Of a DNA stretch of 64,000 nucleotides, positions 43,434-54,432 are shown piece after piece (position 1 is the stretch's first letter; every line of letters begins with the position of its first letter). The stretch spans positions 310,001 through 374,000 of the forward strand of contig JAITYX010000046.1 of NCBI GenBank assembly GCA_021018815.1, in the 5' to 3' direction. Position numbers and translations under genes: made by a program. Below the pieces are notes generated by a model, which saw nothing but the letters and a program-made list of their open reading frames with translations, was not told the DNA's origin and did no database searches. Origin of the DNA: Talinum fruticosum. Its lineage: Eukaryota; Streptophyta; Magnoliopsida; Caryophyllales; Talinaceae.

Positions 43434-44423
43434 AAATGGTATCAGAGCATATACTTTGGTGACCTTAAGTTTGCATTGCATATAGCCGTCTAGGATCCTT
43501 GTTTTATGATTATGTATTTTATTTATGGTAAACATACGTATGACCTTAATCGTAACCTCTGCCTCATAAGCGATTACCTCGTTAACTTAGTTGAATTAGT
43601 TAGATTGTGAACTCCTTATTAAGGTGATTTGTGAGTGATTTATGCGTGCTAAATATGTGACCGAGTGTAGCTGAATTTTTATTTCCTTTACGTTATCCAT
43701 TGATTTCGTGGTGTGACTTCGAATCGTTAGTCGACTTATGAATTCTACCTCTAAGAAGCATGCGAGTATTCAATTATGTATTGGTTGTTTATATAATTAC
43801 TTCCAAGGAGTTTAGAGAGCGCATAATTGATCTTAGATGGGAAAAGAAAAGACATACGTTGCACTAGCATAAATGAAGCTTTTAGGGAGACTCCTAATTT
43901 CGTCTGTTGACTTAGGTCTAGAGGTTGCCTTCTAGGAGCTATCACTAAGGAATAAATTGAAATATCACATTATTGAATAGGATAGGGTTTAGCACCCCGA
44001 GTGCTTGAGGGATACTTGCATATAATTACGGAAATACTCATAGGTGGGTACTTTTGGAAGTTATAAATGAGAATTAGAGGTTATGAAGAGGTAAATTAAT
44101 GGGAAATATAACGTGAAAGGTTTGTTGTATCATTGGTGGAATTGGTTTCCTTAATAATAATATTTGGTTCCATAATCGAGAATGTCAAACTTGGCATTTT
44201 GCTTGAAGTGCATGTTTGTTAGGATGTGTTGGGAGGTATCTTTTGGGTACATTGGGAGCTATTTTGGAAGAACAATTAATTTGAGCATTTTCTCTATTTC
44301 CATCTAAGTTATTTCGATCGACCAAACCTAGGATGCAATGATTATGGAAATCCATCTATGAGTTCCAATTTGAGAAGCTGGTGAGAAAGGTCTAAAATAA
44401 GCCGAGTATGAGGTTAGAAGAAG
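43434..44423 (+). other. Primer site and partial internal region after LTR2
   Basis: TGGTATCAGAGCATA at 43437, then about 1 kb parallel to 38393-39360. Similarity stops after GAGGTTAGAAGAAGT; the next base belongs to copia integrase of element H. Confidence 0.8.
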
Positions 44424-44464
44424 TATTTCATTGCGACAAGAATGGTATCTCCCATAACTTCTCA
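44424..44464 (+). pseudogene. Copia integrase piece left of the solo Tekay LTR (element H)
   Basis: Reads FCDKNGISHNFS, the stretch usual just before PRTPQQNG in plant copia integrase. The continuation is at 47783 after the inserted LTR; the two pieces are in frame across the insertion. Confidence 0.8.
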
Positions 44465-47400
44465 TGTAACACCCCAAAACACCCCTTAGGAGTATTACAT
44501 CACCGGAGTTTCTTACGGGAACTCCCAAGGCTCTATCAGGTGTCGGTTTGGCTCTCTAAATTCAACTTAGAGGTAATAAAGGTAATCTTCCAAAGAAATT
44601 TGAGATTTCCTAAAAATTTCGGAAGAGTTCTGTTTGTAATACGGACTATCCCATAGACTTAAAGCCTAAAACCCTACATAAAACCATAATATAACTCGAC
44701 GAGCCACACGCTCGGAGCAAACGACTCAACGGCCACACGCCGAGTCCAACTAACCATACAATGAAACTTAAGACAATCTAAATAGTTTACGGTACATTGG
44801 GTACAACTATATGAATTGAATTACAAGTACAATATTTAGAAATATAAGAATGCATGTCAGCCACTTGAGTCACTTTAGCAATCAAAGGTCAGCAGGAGTC
44901 CGGAACAAGCTATGTGTAGATCATACCTTCCGATAATGCACCTGCACATTGGGGGAAAAGGGGAAATTTGTGGGGGTGACCAATAATCCACGGGGCTCAC
45001 CGAAGTCTTATACCCTTAAAATGGAAATTCTTTACGCATATTACTCATAATAATGAAGCTGGGCGAAAGTGTAATAATATAATACAAATCTATATACTTT
45101 TCCAATGAAATCATTTGCAACATAAAACTCATAATACTTCAATCATTCAAACGCACGGATTGCAATCATTTTGGGAATTGAATCACATTAAACAAGGCGG
45201 AACCATCTGCACTTTCTTTCAAATACTTTCAACCATAGACTGAAAATTCTTTCGGGGCTTTCGACAACTAAACTAGCACAACGCGATTCTCGGGCGCAAC
45301 CCCGACTCGAGTTCCCTGGACCTATCTCCAGTCGAGATATCCGGAAGGCTCTGCTTTCCTTGTCAAGAAAGAATCAATCTCTCCGGTTGATGGGCATCCT
45401 GATACGCAAGGACCACGTGGCCCGATACGCACAACCACCTCTTTCATCTGGTCTAAACAATCTTAGCCCAAAATTCATTTAAACCGAAGTGATCACAATC
45501 ACTTATCAAACTTGGTTTCTAACCAAGATCTCAATCAATCTATCATCGTAGAAGGCATGACACACATGTCACCCCTCTAAATTCACTTTCTCAATCCGAT
45601 TCACTTTCTCAAACAAGTTTGAAACATTGGAAGGCATAGCACTACGTGCCATCCCTCCAAATTCAATTTCTCAAGATATTTTAAAATAGAATCATGTTTG
45701 AAAGGCAATTCACAAGAAGTTGCATTCAGGTATCTCACGTAAAATACCAAAAGCCCTTCAAAACTACTTTTGAGCATCACGTAAAGAAATCACATAGCAC
45801 GAATAGCCACCATTCAATGCAAGCAATCATTCTTAACTCTTTCCAATGATACCTTTCTCAATCCATCACTTTAGTATGATTAATTTTCATTTTACGAGCC
45901 ACAATAACCATGAGTAGATATCATCTAATTCAACGTCCTCACTTTTCACAATTCATTGCCATTACCTCAATTCCTTATTTTATGCCTCCACTTTATACCC
46001 AACTTCTCACAATTTACCATCTTTGCTTCAACGTTTTTCGATTACGCCTCCACATTACTAATCAATCTCTTCTTATTCATACTTGGTTAGATAGCTCTTG
46101 TTCTTACTTCACTACTAAAGTTCCTCTAATCCCCTTTATCTCCAAGTGTAATTTGCTCTCATCTTAGGTTTCTATCCCATTAATCGTTCTTTCTTGCCCA
46201 ACTCAATTATACAGTTCTTAATTCCTTTTTATCGCTCTAATTTCGCTAGTTCCGATTATCTTCGAATTTAGCTCAACCTCAAGGATTAAATTATCTTTCA
46301 AACTTAATTAACCCGACAATCACCCACTTATGGCCTCAATTGTTCATCACTTAATATGAATTCATTCTCCTATGTGTACTTCCCTCATTATTTCCGATAT
46401 TAGCAATCATTTCCTTAATGCTCGCAATCTCGGTAAATCTCTAAGGCTCTACCTCGAATATTAATTCGTAATTTATACCCAAACAACAACGTGCTCATCC
46501 CCATCCCCAACGGACAAAATTCCCGATACTACCCATTATACCCAAGCAAGCCAACTCCGTCTAAATTCCCGGTTTCCCATTTCAGGCCCAAACACTACCA
46601 ATTCCCTTCACAACTCCTAATTCAACTTTCAGCAACTACTAACCTCGTTCGGTAGCATACATATTCAATATTCACAATCACATTCAACAATCACAATAAA
46701 CTCATTTGGATTTCGAAATTACAAATAGTTTAGAGTATAAGACTACCCACCTCGAATTATAGGGTTTTGGATAATTGCTTCGTGCTGCGTTACGCATTCG
46801 ATTGTGTTCGGTTTTAGGGAACTCACGCTTCCTCTTCCTTACGGTTCGGCGTTTCTTGCTTCCTCTCGCTCTCCGTGCTCTCTGTCTCTGCTCTCGGGTC
46901 CTTCTTCGCATCTCGTTACGTCCCGGCCCCTCACTCCTTTCTTCGATCACCGGTCGCTAGCCTCGGGCCCTCTGTCCCTCGTGCCTTGCTTTTCTCCTCT
47001 CGCTCTGTTTCGAGTCCGGTCTTCTCCCTTCCTTCGCTCACTCGGTCGCGCGTTCTCGCCTTTCGGCGGCCACCGCCCTTGTTGGCTCTCACGCTCGCAC
47101 TCTCTTTCTCTGCTCTGTTCTCTCGCTCGCTGTGATCACCCTTCTCTCCTTTTCCCTCGTTCCGGTTCCGCTCCTACTTCCTTTCGCTCCCTCTTTCCTT
47201 TTCCTTCATCCGTTGTCTGTCTTCGGGCATGGCGAGACTCACCGATTGCCGGTTTCCGGCGGCCTCGCGTTCCGCTACCGCCCGCTCTTCCTCTCTTTCC
47301 CGGTTCGCCCTCTCGCTTTTCTCCCTTCTTTTCCTCTCGCTCGGGGCCCCGAGCCTTCTTCTTTTCTTCCCTCGTTCTCTACCGACTAACCGTCGAGCCT

Positions 47401-47777
47401 ATCATCCTTATTGGACCCCTACTTTTCCTCTCTAATCCATTTGGTTTAAGAATAATACCAATCCCCTTTGTTTTCTTTCTTTTATTTCCCCTGCTCTTCT
47501 TTCCCTTACTTTTGCCAAGTAATAACTTAACTAGACCCAAATAAACAGCGTACACGATCTCGGGTTTTTATTTAGCTAGTCCGGCAGAAAATTCGGAGGA
47601 AGGAATTAGTACGCTCCGCCAATTATAAATACGCGGACTAATAATAATTGCTGAGATAAATTTATGAATATCTAACCACGTATAAAACTTGATCACTCGA
47701 CCTACTCTATTTAATCAAGGCTAAATAATTAGCTCTAGCTCGTAAGACCACCTAAGCCCAAAATTACGGGTCTTACA
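44465..47777 (-). repeat. Solo Tekay-type LTR3 with target duplication
   Basis: Read on the minus strand it begins TGTAAGACCCGTAATTTTGG and ends GGTGTTACA, the same family as LTR1 and LTR2 but more diverged (TGTAAG against TGTGAG, 3,313 bp against 2,997). Flanks: TCTCA at 44460-44464 and TCTTA at 47778-47782, a 5-bp duplication with one difference. There is no primer site or internal region. On the plus strand it has a long pyrimidine-rich block at 46750-47540, the counterpart of the purine blocks of LTR1 and LTR2. Confidence 0.88.
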
Positions 47778-47782
47778 TCTTA

Positions 47783-50020
47783 GTACCCAGAACTCCACAA
47801 CAGAATGTGGTAATGGAGAGAAAGTACGAGAACTCTTGAAGAAATAGGAAGGATAATGATGATTGAACACAATCGCCTTACTATTTATTGGCAGAGGTAG
47901 TCAACATAGCAAACTACACACTTGAATAGATGCCTTATCGGACCCATTTTGAAGAAAACTCCATATGAGCTCTACAAGCGAAACGAACCTAACATCTCAT
48001 ATTTCAAACCCTTCGGATGTAAGTGCTATGTTCACAATAATGGTAAGGATCACTCGACCAAGTTTGATGCTCGGTCGGATGAAGGTATTTTTCTTGGTTA
48101 TTCATCTCATAGTAAAGCATATCGCATTTTCAATAAAAGAACTAACGAAGTGGAAGAAAGCATCCACGTTATTTTTGATGAGATTGATCGGGAAAACCAA
48201 GTGAGTCAACATTCTCAAATATGAAACTCAACCGAGATGAAGATGATCTTCCTAAAGGTGTGCTCGAGACAGAGTCAAGAAAAGCAACTTAGGCCGAGGT
48301 AGCTCGGAATATCATGACTCGAGTCGAAAGATCTCCGGAGCCGGCTCGGAATGCTGAAGATCATCGAAGATCAACCAGTTCAACCCACAAATCCGGTAAA
48401 CTAGAGAACGAGTAGAGGATTCAAATATGCTTCGAGTCACCCACTTGAAAACATCTTGTCCGACATCAACAGTGGGGTAAGAACTCGCTCTTCTTTGCAA
48501 AATCTATGTGCATTCATTGCATTCATATCATTAACTGAACCCAAAAGGCGCTAGAGGTCCTAAATGAACCAGAATGGGTAGATGCCATGCAAGAGGAACT
48601 TAATCAATTTGAGAGAAACCAAGTTTGGATTTTGACCAAATGACCTTCCGACCACCCAGTCATAGGAACCAAATGGGTTTTCAAGAACAAACTAGATGAG
48701 GATGGGTTGGTAGTAAGAAATAAGGCTACACTTGTGGCTCAAGGTTACAATGAAGAAGAAGGGATTAATTGTGGGGAAACCTTTGCACCAATTACTAGGA
48801 TTGAAGCGATTAGAATCGTATCGGCATTTGCATCAAGTAGGAATATTAAACTATATCAAACGGATGTCAAATGTGCTTTTACGAATGGTTTCATTCAAGA
48901 GGAAGTCTATGTTGAGCAACCCCCTAGATTTGAAAACTCAGAATTTCCAAATCATGTTTTGAAGTTGCAAAAGCCTCTTTATGGTCTTAAACAAGCTCCC
49001 GGAGCTTGGTATGAAAGATCAGGCGGTTTCTTGGTTGAAAATGATTTTAAAAGAGGTCAGATTGACAAAACTATTTTCATAAAAACCAAAGGGAAAGACT
49101 TTGTTATTGTTCGATTTATGTTGATAATATAATTTTTGAGTCATTAATGAAAATCTCTGTCGAGATTTTTCCGAGTTGATGAGACAGGAATTCCAAATGA
49201 GCATGATTAGAGAGCTTAATTTCTTTCTTGGTCTACAAATCAAGTAAGACAAAGATGGCATCTATGTCCATCAATCGAAGTATACCAAGGAGTTGCTTGA
49301 AGAAGTACAAGCTTCAAGATGTAAAACATGCAGCAACACCAATGAGTAGCAGACATAAAACTAGACTTAGACAAAAGACGTAAAGCAGTAGATTAGAAAC
49401 TCTATCAAGGTATAATTGGGTCTCTGCTATATCTCACATCTAGTAGGCCGGACATTATGTTTAGTGTATGTCCATTACAAGATTCCAAGCTAATAAAAAG
49501 AATCACATCTCACTACGGTGAAGAGAAGTTTTAGATATCTTGCGGGGACTTAGAATCTAGGTCTATGGTTCTTAAGAGACTCGGAACTTACCCTTACTTG
49601 GATACTCGGATGCTAACTATCTCTGGATACAAGGTTGATAGAAAGAGCACCTCAAGAGCATGCTAGTTTCTAGGTTAATCCCTTATATATTAGCACTCAA
49701 AGAAGTAGAAGTCGATTCGTTGTATCAACTGCTGAAGCTGAGTACATTGCGGTTGGAGCATGCTTGTGCTCGGATTCTATGGATTAAGCAACACTTTTAT
49801 TCAAATTAATTCCAAACAAGCGTGACAATCGAGTGCAATCCGCATCACTTAGAATCTAGTTCAGCACGTAAAGACAAAGCATATTGAAGTCATGTATCAT
49901 TTTCCGAGAGACCATTATGAGAAACGTGATATTGAACTTGAGTTCATTCATACAAAATTTCGGTTAGCTGATATCTTTACTAAGCCACTTAGTGAGGATC
50001 GAGTTTTCCTTCATTAGGAA
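47783..50020 (+). pseudogene. pol: Decayed copia integrase end, RT and RNase H (element H)
   Basis: Integrase end: PRTPQQN context at 47783-47810, ERKYENS.EE, then 47922-48224 open (KTPYELYKRNEPNISYFKPF, CKCYVHNNGKDHSTKFDARS, EGIFLGYSSHSKAYRIFNKR). RT: 48540-48660 (EPEWVDAMQEELNQFERNQV-like, GTKWVFKNKLDEDG), 48707-49132 (KATLVAQGYNEEEGINCGET, FAPITRIEAIRI, YQTDVKCAFTNGFIQEEVYV, LYGLKQAPGAWYER). At 49113-49140 the active-site motif reads IYVDNIIF, so the last Asp of YVDD is Asn, and it is out of frame. RNase H remnants at about 49600-50000 end with LADIFTKPLSED. Non-functional. It is the mirror of element G. Confidence 0.88.
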
Positions 50021-50287
50021 TGAACTTGGCATGATAAATGCATGATTATGTGTATTTCTAAATTAAATTCTCTTGCATGATTGTGTTATATGTTTCTTTT
50101 CTTTGTCTTAATAACAATTAGTTCAGTTGACCTAGTGATACTGAGTTAGGAGTTATTATCTATTTGCATTTTCCAAGTTACTTGAGAAACTTTACTAAGT
50201 CAAGCTGAGTTTTTGAGAAAATTGGACTTCAAACTTCTATAATTATCTTTAGATTAGTGGAGCATTTATGAAATTTCTTTTAAAATT

Positions 50288-50319
<32 letters not shown>

Positions 50320-50639
50320 ACGCAAGGATCGGTGAAGTAGCCGTTGGGAGACAGACACTTGGAATTCTAACCTTTGGAGAGTATACCTAGCAATCAGGTC
50401 ATTCGGTTCGGGTTCGATCTTGGTTAATTCGGTTCCAGTTAACTTCGGGTCGATCTTGTTCGGTTCCAAGAGAATCCCAACTCAAAGATTCTTAAAGCTT
50501 TGTGTGACATTCTCGAGAGCTACGATGTAGACCTCTTTCCCGCTATAATAAAGAAGATGGCCACCACTGGCAGCTCGGTTAAAGAAATCCACCCCTTTTC
50601 CTTTCGGAGCCCTTCTTACCCTTCTTTTTAAATAATTCA
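50021..50639 (+). other. Spacer between RNase H and the extra ORF of element H
   Basis: Non-coding by eye. It holds a (CT)13 microsatellite at 50289-50314. Minus-strand open frames at 50266-50751 have no domain and are not supported. The N-terminal part of the extra ORF seen in G appears to be lost or too diverged here. Confidence 0.4.
50289..50314 (+). repeat. (CT)13 microsatellite
   Basis: Thirteen uninterrupted CT units. They explain the Arg/Glu run seen on the opposite strand. Confidence 0.95.
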
Positions 50640-51540
50640 TGGTTCCGCTCCCCTCGGACCCAAATGAAGTGTCCGAGGCTGTCATCGTTGCTGGCGGAAA
50701 AAGCTTCTTAGATATGGGTACCGGGAAACCCAACCTAGTGTTTGGGTCCACAGACTTAGAACTAAAGCAACCTTCCCCTCCGCCTCGGACTCAAACTTAC
50801 CTCTCACTCCCTCGTCTACACCGGCAATGCTTCCACCTCAGGTCCCCCTCTCCAAGCGAGATGTTGCTTTGTCTACCCCACTGTTAGACAAACTCACTTT
50901 TGTGTCCACAGAATTCCAGGACACTCTCCGCTCCTTCAAACTTGTTCTTCGAACATGACCATCAACCAAAACGGCCCGATCTCGGATTCGAGAGCAATAA
51001 GATGTTCTCCTCGAAATGAACAATCTGGTTAAGGAGCAATGTGAGATGCTTGAGCTCCTCCAAGAGACGCAATCGAAGGCAACTCAGGACCCGGACAACT
51101 CGGACACGTCCGAAGAGTCCTCGAGCCTTGCCAAGTCTCCATCCGGAGAGGCGGTCGAAGAAGGACAGGAAGGCTGCGGTTGTAGCGGCTCTTTTTGAGA
51201 AGCGGGCTGAAGATAAGGAGAAAGAGAAGGAAGAGGAGAAGGAAGAAGAAGGCAAGAAGAAGGAAGAAGTCGATGGACAAGGTGCTACGGTTCCTCAACT
51301 AGAACCGATAAGCCGAGACAGCGATCCGAGTGACTCAAAAGACCGTGCGAGATGTTGGACGATCCGCAGCGAGTCAAGCAAGAAGAAGCACCCCCTCTAT
51401 CATGTTCTAAGAGGACGAGCCTCCGGATGACCTAGTTACGGGTCGGCCACTCGGAGCTGAGCTACATCCAGAGATACCAGTGCTACCGTCACCCAAATCT
51501 TCAACATCATCACAAGCGTACTAGCGCGAGCGCACTTGCA
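50640..51540 (+). pseudogene. Extra (envelope-position) ORF of SIRE copia element H
   Basis: It aligns in order with the gene of element G. 50790-50950, in shifted frames: SSTPAMLPPQVPLSKRD, then DKLTFVSTEFQDTLRSFK. 51016-51198: NLVKEQCEMLELLQETQSKA, DTSEESSSLAKSPSG (G has DTSKESSSLAKS). 51190-51260: a nearly pure Glu/Lys stretch (EKEKEEEKEEEGKKKEE), likely coiled coil or disordered. The tail near 51490 reads STSSQAY then Arg-rich (G has STTSTQAYRRRR). Several frame changes. I see no transmembrane segment. Product function unknown; conservation in two inverted copies shows that it belongs to the element. Confidence 0.6.
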
Positions 51541-52058
51541 CGTTCATCCGCCCCAACTCGGACCGCCCCAAATCCACCATCTTAATATCTTTTTCCCTTA
51601 TTTTTTTCTTTTTGTCCGCACATCAATTGTATCAGCTTGATACATTCTTCTCTATTTTTGTTTTTGCTGAAAGGCAAGGGGAGAATACTAGAAAAATTGT
51701 TGTCTTGTTTAGGGGAGGTTTCCCACCCTCTTTTATGTGTATTTTCTATGTTTTTGCATATATATATGAATGAAGTTTTATTTTCGAGCATACTAATTTT
51801 TGAGTGAACTCTTTCCGTGTTTGAATTTCTTATTACTTAGTTTTGCTCCGATATATGAGCTCGCATTTCTTTTTCTCTATTTTGGTATGACATAATTACT
51901 CACGATTCTTCGCTATATGACTTATTTGCGTAAATATTCTACGTATGAATCACTTCACTTGATTACTTTATATTTTGAGGTATTCCACCGAGTAAAAATG
52001 GAAACTCTTGATTATTTTACTAACAAAATTTCTATGTAAGTATGGAATGCCTTTCATC
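51541..52058 (+). other. 3' untranslated part of element H
   Basis: AT-rich, no gene. It ends in the polypurine tract. Confidence 0.45.
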
Positions 52059-52069
52059 AAAAGGGGAGA
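52059..52069 (+). other. Polypurine tract of element H
   Basis: AAAAGGGGAGA immediately before the 3' LTR, the plus-strand primer of reverse transcription. Confidence 0.8.
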
Positions 52070-52070
52070 T

Positions 52071-53551
52071 TGAAGACTCGGACTCTAAAACTATATCATT
52101 ATGAGTACTACCAAAGACTCAGGTACAAACCTCATTCCTCCTAAGTTTTAATTACAAGTAATTCTATGTATTATAGAAACTCCCGCATAAGTTTTCATTT
52201 GATTCCGACTAACTCATAACACACATTCTTGTCTATCGTCTCAAATTGATGTTTCGAGTCATTCGGACACCACTCGGATTTATCGCATGTTCAAATAATC
52301 TCTCTAACACTTCTTATCCGAATTCGATCGCATATTCGAAGTAAAGTGAACTACAGACATTAATTCATATTTCTAACTTAGTATGTTTATTTGAGAATTT
52401 TTGTCCGGATCAAGTACGTATACTCCGATGCTTTGACTCTTATAACTTGATCTTTCTTAGGACTCGACTCGATGGAATTTTAGTATAATGAATATTAGAC
52501 TCGGAAAATTCCAGTCTTCTAGGCCTCGAGATAATTATGCACTTAATTATCTTCATTAAATTATTATCTCGTGCCTAATCTGGGACCAAAGTATTTTATA
52601 CTTTAAGAACTAAAATGATTTACTTTTGTAGGTTATGCAGACGAGGTTATTTTATTTTTGAATTACAAAAGTAATCGGCTTCAAGTCGTCAATCACCAGC
52701 AGACAAGGCTTTTCTACTTCGAACAAGGCTCAAACGCCGTGTCGGGTTTGTTTGTTTCCAAAACTAGAAAACTTCAACGCTAAACTCAACGGTGGTTTCC
52801 ACCTTATTTTTCGGACATCGCCAACCGATTGGAGACCTTGAGGAGCCATGAGCCCTTGCATAACGTTCACATCTCAACGGATCTTTTATGAGCGACTCGG
52901 AAGAACCGTTACAACGATCACAAAGGACTTCTATTCGAAATTAGTCACAACGACTAATCTATTTGGTCATTTATAAATAGAAGCCACCTCTCAAGACTTG
53001 AAGATTGCCGAATTATTGTTCATACACATTACTTAAGCAAAAGTCATTGTATTCATATTCAATCTTCTATTCACAACTTGCGAGTTGTAATTCATACTTT
53101 CCGAGTTGTAAAGTCTTGTAATCGGTTACACACTCTTTCGACTTTCGAGTAAGGTTCCTTGAATGAGCTGTAAGGGTTAACTCTGCTCGCTTGTCCCTAG
53201 ATGTAAAGGTTACCTTACTTAGGAAGTACTAGATCGGATAAGGGAATTTCTAAGTCTAGGAAAACTCAGTAACGAATTGTTAAAGGAACAGTTTGCTTGA
53301 GTCGATCTGCTATATTTTGTGGATTCAAAATAGTTGATTTGACTAGGTGCTTGGACTAGCACTGTTCGTGATTTTTGCCCTAGGAGGGTTTCCACGCATA
53401 TCTCGTGTTTACAATTTTCTAAGTCCAATCTAGACTCGGATTGTCTTGATTACTCTTTTAAGCTTAAATCTTCCTAGTTTATTAAAATTCCCTTATCACC
53501 CTATTCACCCCACCTCTAGGGTGACTAAGACTCTCTAAGAGCAAACCTTCA
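52071..53551 (+). repeat. 3' LTR of SIRE copia element H
   Basis: Begins TGAAGACTCGGACTC and ends GAGCAAACCTTCA (1,481 bp). It is the plus-strand version of the solo LTRs at 11646-13213 and 55596-57081. It contains the TATA box at 52971 and the end block CACCCTATTCACCCCACCTC near 53496. Confidence 0.9.
52971..52980 (+). promoter_or_regulatory. TATA box of the element H LTR
   Basis: TTATAAATAG followed by AAGCCACCTC, in the same place and context as in the two solo SIRE LTRs. Confidence 0.6.
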
Positions 53552-54188
53552 AGAGGTTCCGAGCTTCCTCGGTGATCGTTACCTTGGGACCGCATCTTCT
53601 CTTTGGTAGACTTCATAGAATTTTTCTGCATATTTCTCCATGGGAAATCATTCTACCCGAGAGATTTGAGGTTGTTTGTAATCTCGATGAAGCGTATAAA
53701 CATCCGAGTGATGTTTTCTTCGGCTCCATCTTGAAGAACTCATATTTGTGAAGATATTGACTTATCTTCGCCTGTTTCGCTTGGCTTGTACCTTCACATG
53801 TGTTAACAAAAGTGTCCCACACATCTTTAGCTATGTGACAAGTCGACACTCGTTATATTCTTCCGAGTTGATAGAACACATCGGAATGTTCATCGCTTTG
53901 AAGTTCTTTCGAACTTTTCTAACTCCTCATTTGTGTACTTGAACTTTTCTTTAGGCACAGATCTTGTACCTTCTATCTTCATTGGAATGTAATTGCCTTC
54001 TTGGATGATGTTCTAAACATCTTCATCGTTGTCTAGTAGAAAGCATTCCATTAGCTTCTTCTAATGCAAGGCATTGATCCTTTGAACTTTTGTGGTCCGG
54101 TGGAAGATCTTCCTTCATCAAACTCTTCCGATGTTCCAAGCCATCCGATCTTTAGACCTTTGGATTGTTAGATCTTTTTTAAAGGTTA
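53552..54188 (-). pseudogene. gag: Copia gag, N-terminal part (element I)
   Basis: Minus-strand gag of a Ty1/copia element (UBN2-type gag domain), starting just after a primer site. Around 53849-53700 it reads CHIAKDVWDTFVNTCEGTSQ, then QAKISQYLHKYEFFKMEPKK, matching the family pattern AKEIWDALxxTHEGTxxVKxxK and YELFKM. Further on: LSGRMISHGEICRKIL, where relatives have GRxYxxxExVRKIL. The frame continues to KVTITEEARN-like residues at 53560 and stops at the LTR end of H. Several stops. Elements I and G share orientation and could be parts of one copia element separated by H and the Tekay array; this is only a possibility. Confidence 0.75.
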
Positions 54189-54201
54189 GGCTCGATACTA
54201 A
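54189..54201 (-). other. Degenerate initiator-Met primer site of element I
   Basis: The minus strand reads TTAGTATCGAGCC right after the LTR end, against the canonical TGGTATCAGAGCC. Confidence 0.6.
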
Positions 54202-54202
54202 T

Positions 54203-54432
54203 TGAAGGTTTGCTCTTGGAGAGTCTTAGTCACCCTAGAGGGAGGTGAATAGGGTGATGAGGAAATTTTAACAACCTCGAAACTTTTAAGCTTGGAAAGA
54301 ATGAACAAGGTAATCCGAGTGTAGATTGGACTCGAAAAGTGTATACTCGGAGTTACGTGGAAACTGTCCCGGGGTAGAAAACCACGGACAGTGCTAATAT
54401 AAGAATCAAGTCAAATCCACAATTTTGAATCC
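54203..54432 (-). repeat. SIRE LTR fragment (5' LTR end of element I)
   Basis: Plus strand TGAAGGTTTGCTCTTGGAGAG onward, parallel to 55596-55830, breaking off after TTTTGAATCC at 54432. The rest of the LTR is missing and Tat-associated sequence follows. Confidence 0.8.

Larger units (their letters stand above)
35374..44423 (+). mobile_element. Tekay-type chromovirus array: LTR-internal-LTR-partial internal, no coding
   Basis: LTR1 (35374-38370, 2,997 bp) and LTR2 (40439-43433, 2,995 bp) are close copies, each followed by an initiator-Met primer site. The full internal region is only 2.07 kb, without any gag or pol motif I recognise, and ends in a polypurine tract. After LTR2 the internal region starts again and stops at about 44423, after the shared GGTTAGAAGAAGT. 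This is the product expected of unequal recombination between LTRs of a non-autonomous Tekay relative. The left neighbour is copia G, the right neighbour copia H. Confidence 0.8.
44424..53551 (+). mobile_element. Copia element H (SIRE type), 5' part missing
   Basis: Order: a short piece of integrase (44424-44464), solo Tekay LTR insertion (44465-47777), rest of integrase, RT, RNase H (to 50020), extra ORF (50640-51540), polypurine tract (52059-52069) and 3' LTR (52071-53551). Gag, protease and most of integrase are missing, replaced by the Tekay array. The 3' LTR end abuts minus-strand copia gag (element I). Confidence 0.85.

Noticed and set aside
46804..47544. Open 246-residue frame, Ser/Phe/Leu/Arg-rich
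   Set aside because: It lies antisense in the pyrimidine-rich block of Tekay LTR3. Overlapping open frames in other phases have the same bias and the equivalent places in LTR1 and LTR2 do not encode the same protein.
50266..50751. Minus-strand frames including an Arg/Glu repeat
   Set aside because: The Arg/Glu run is the (CT)13 microsatellite; no domain, and the plus strand fits copia H spacer.
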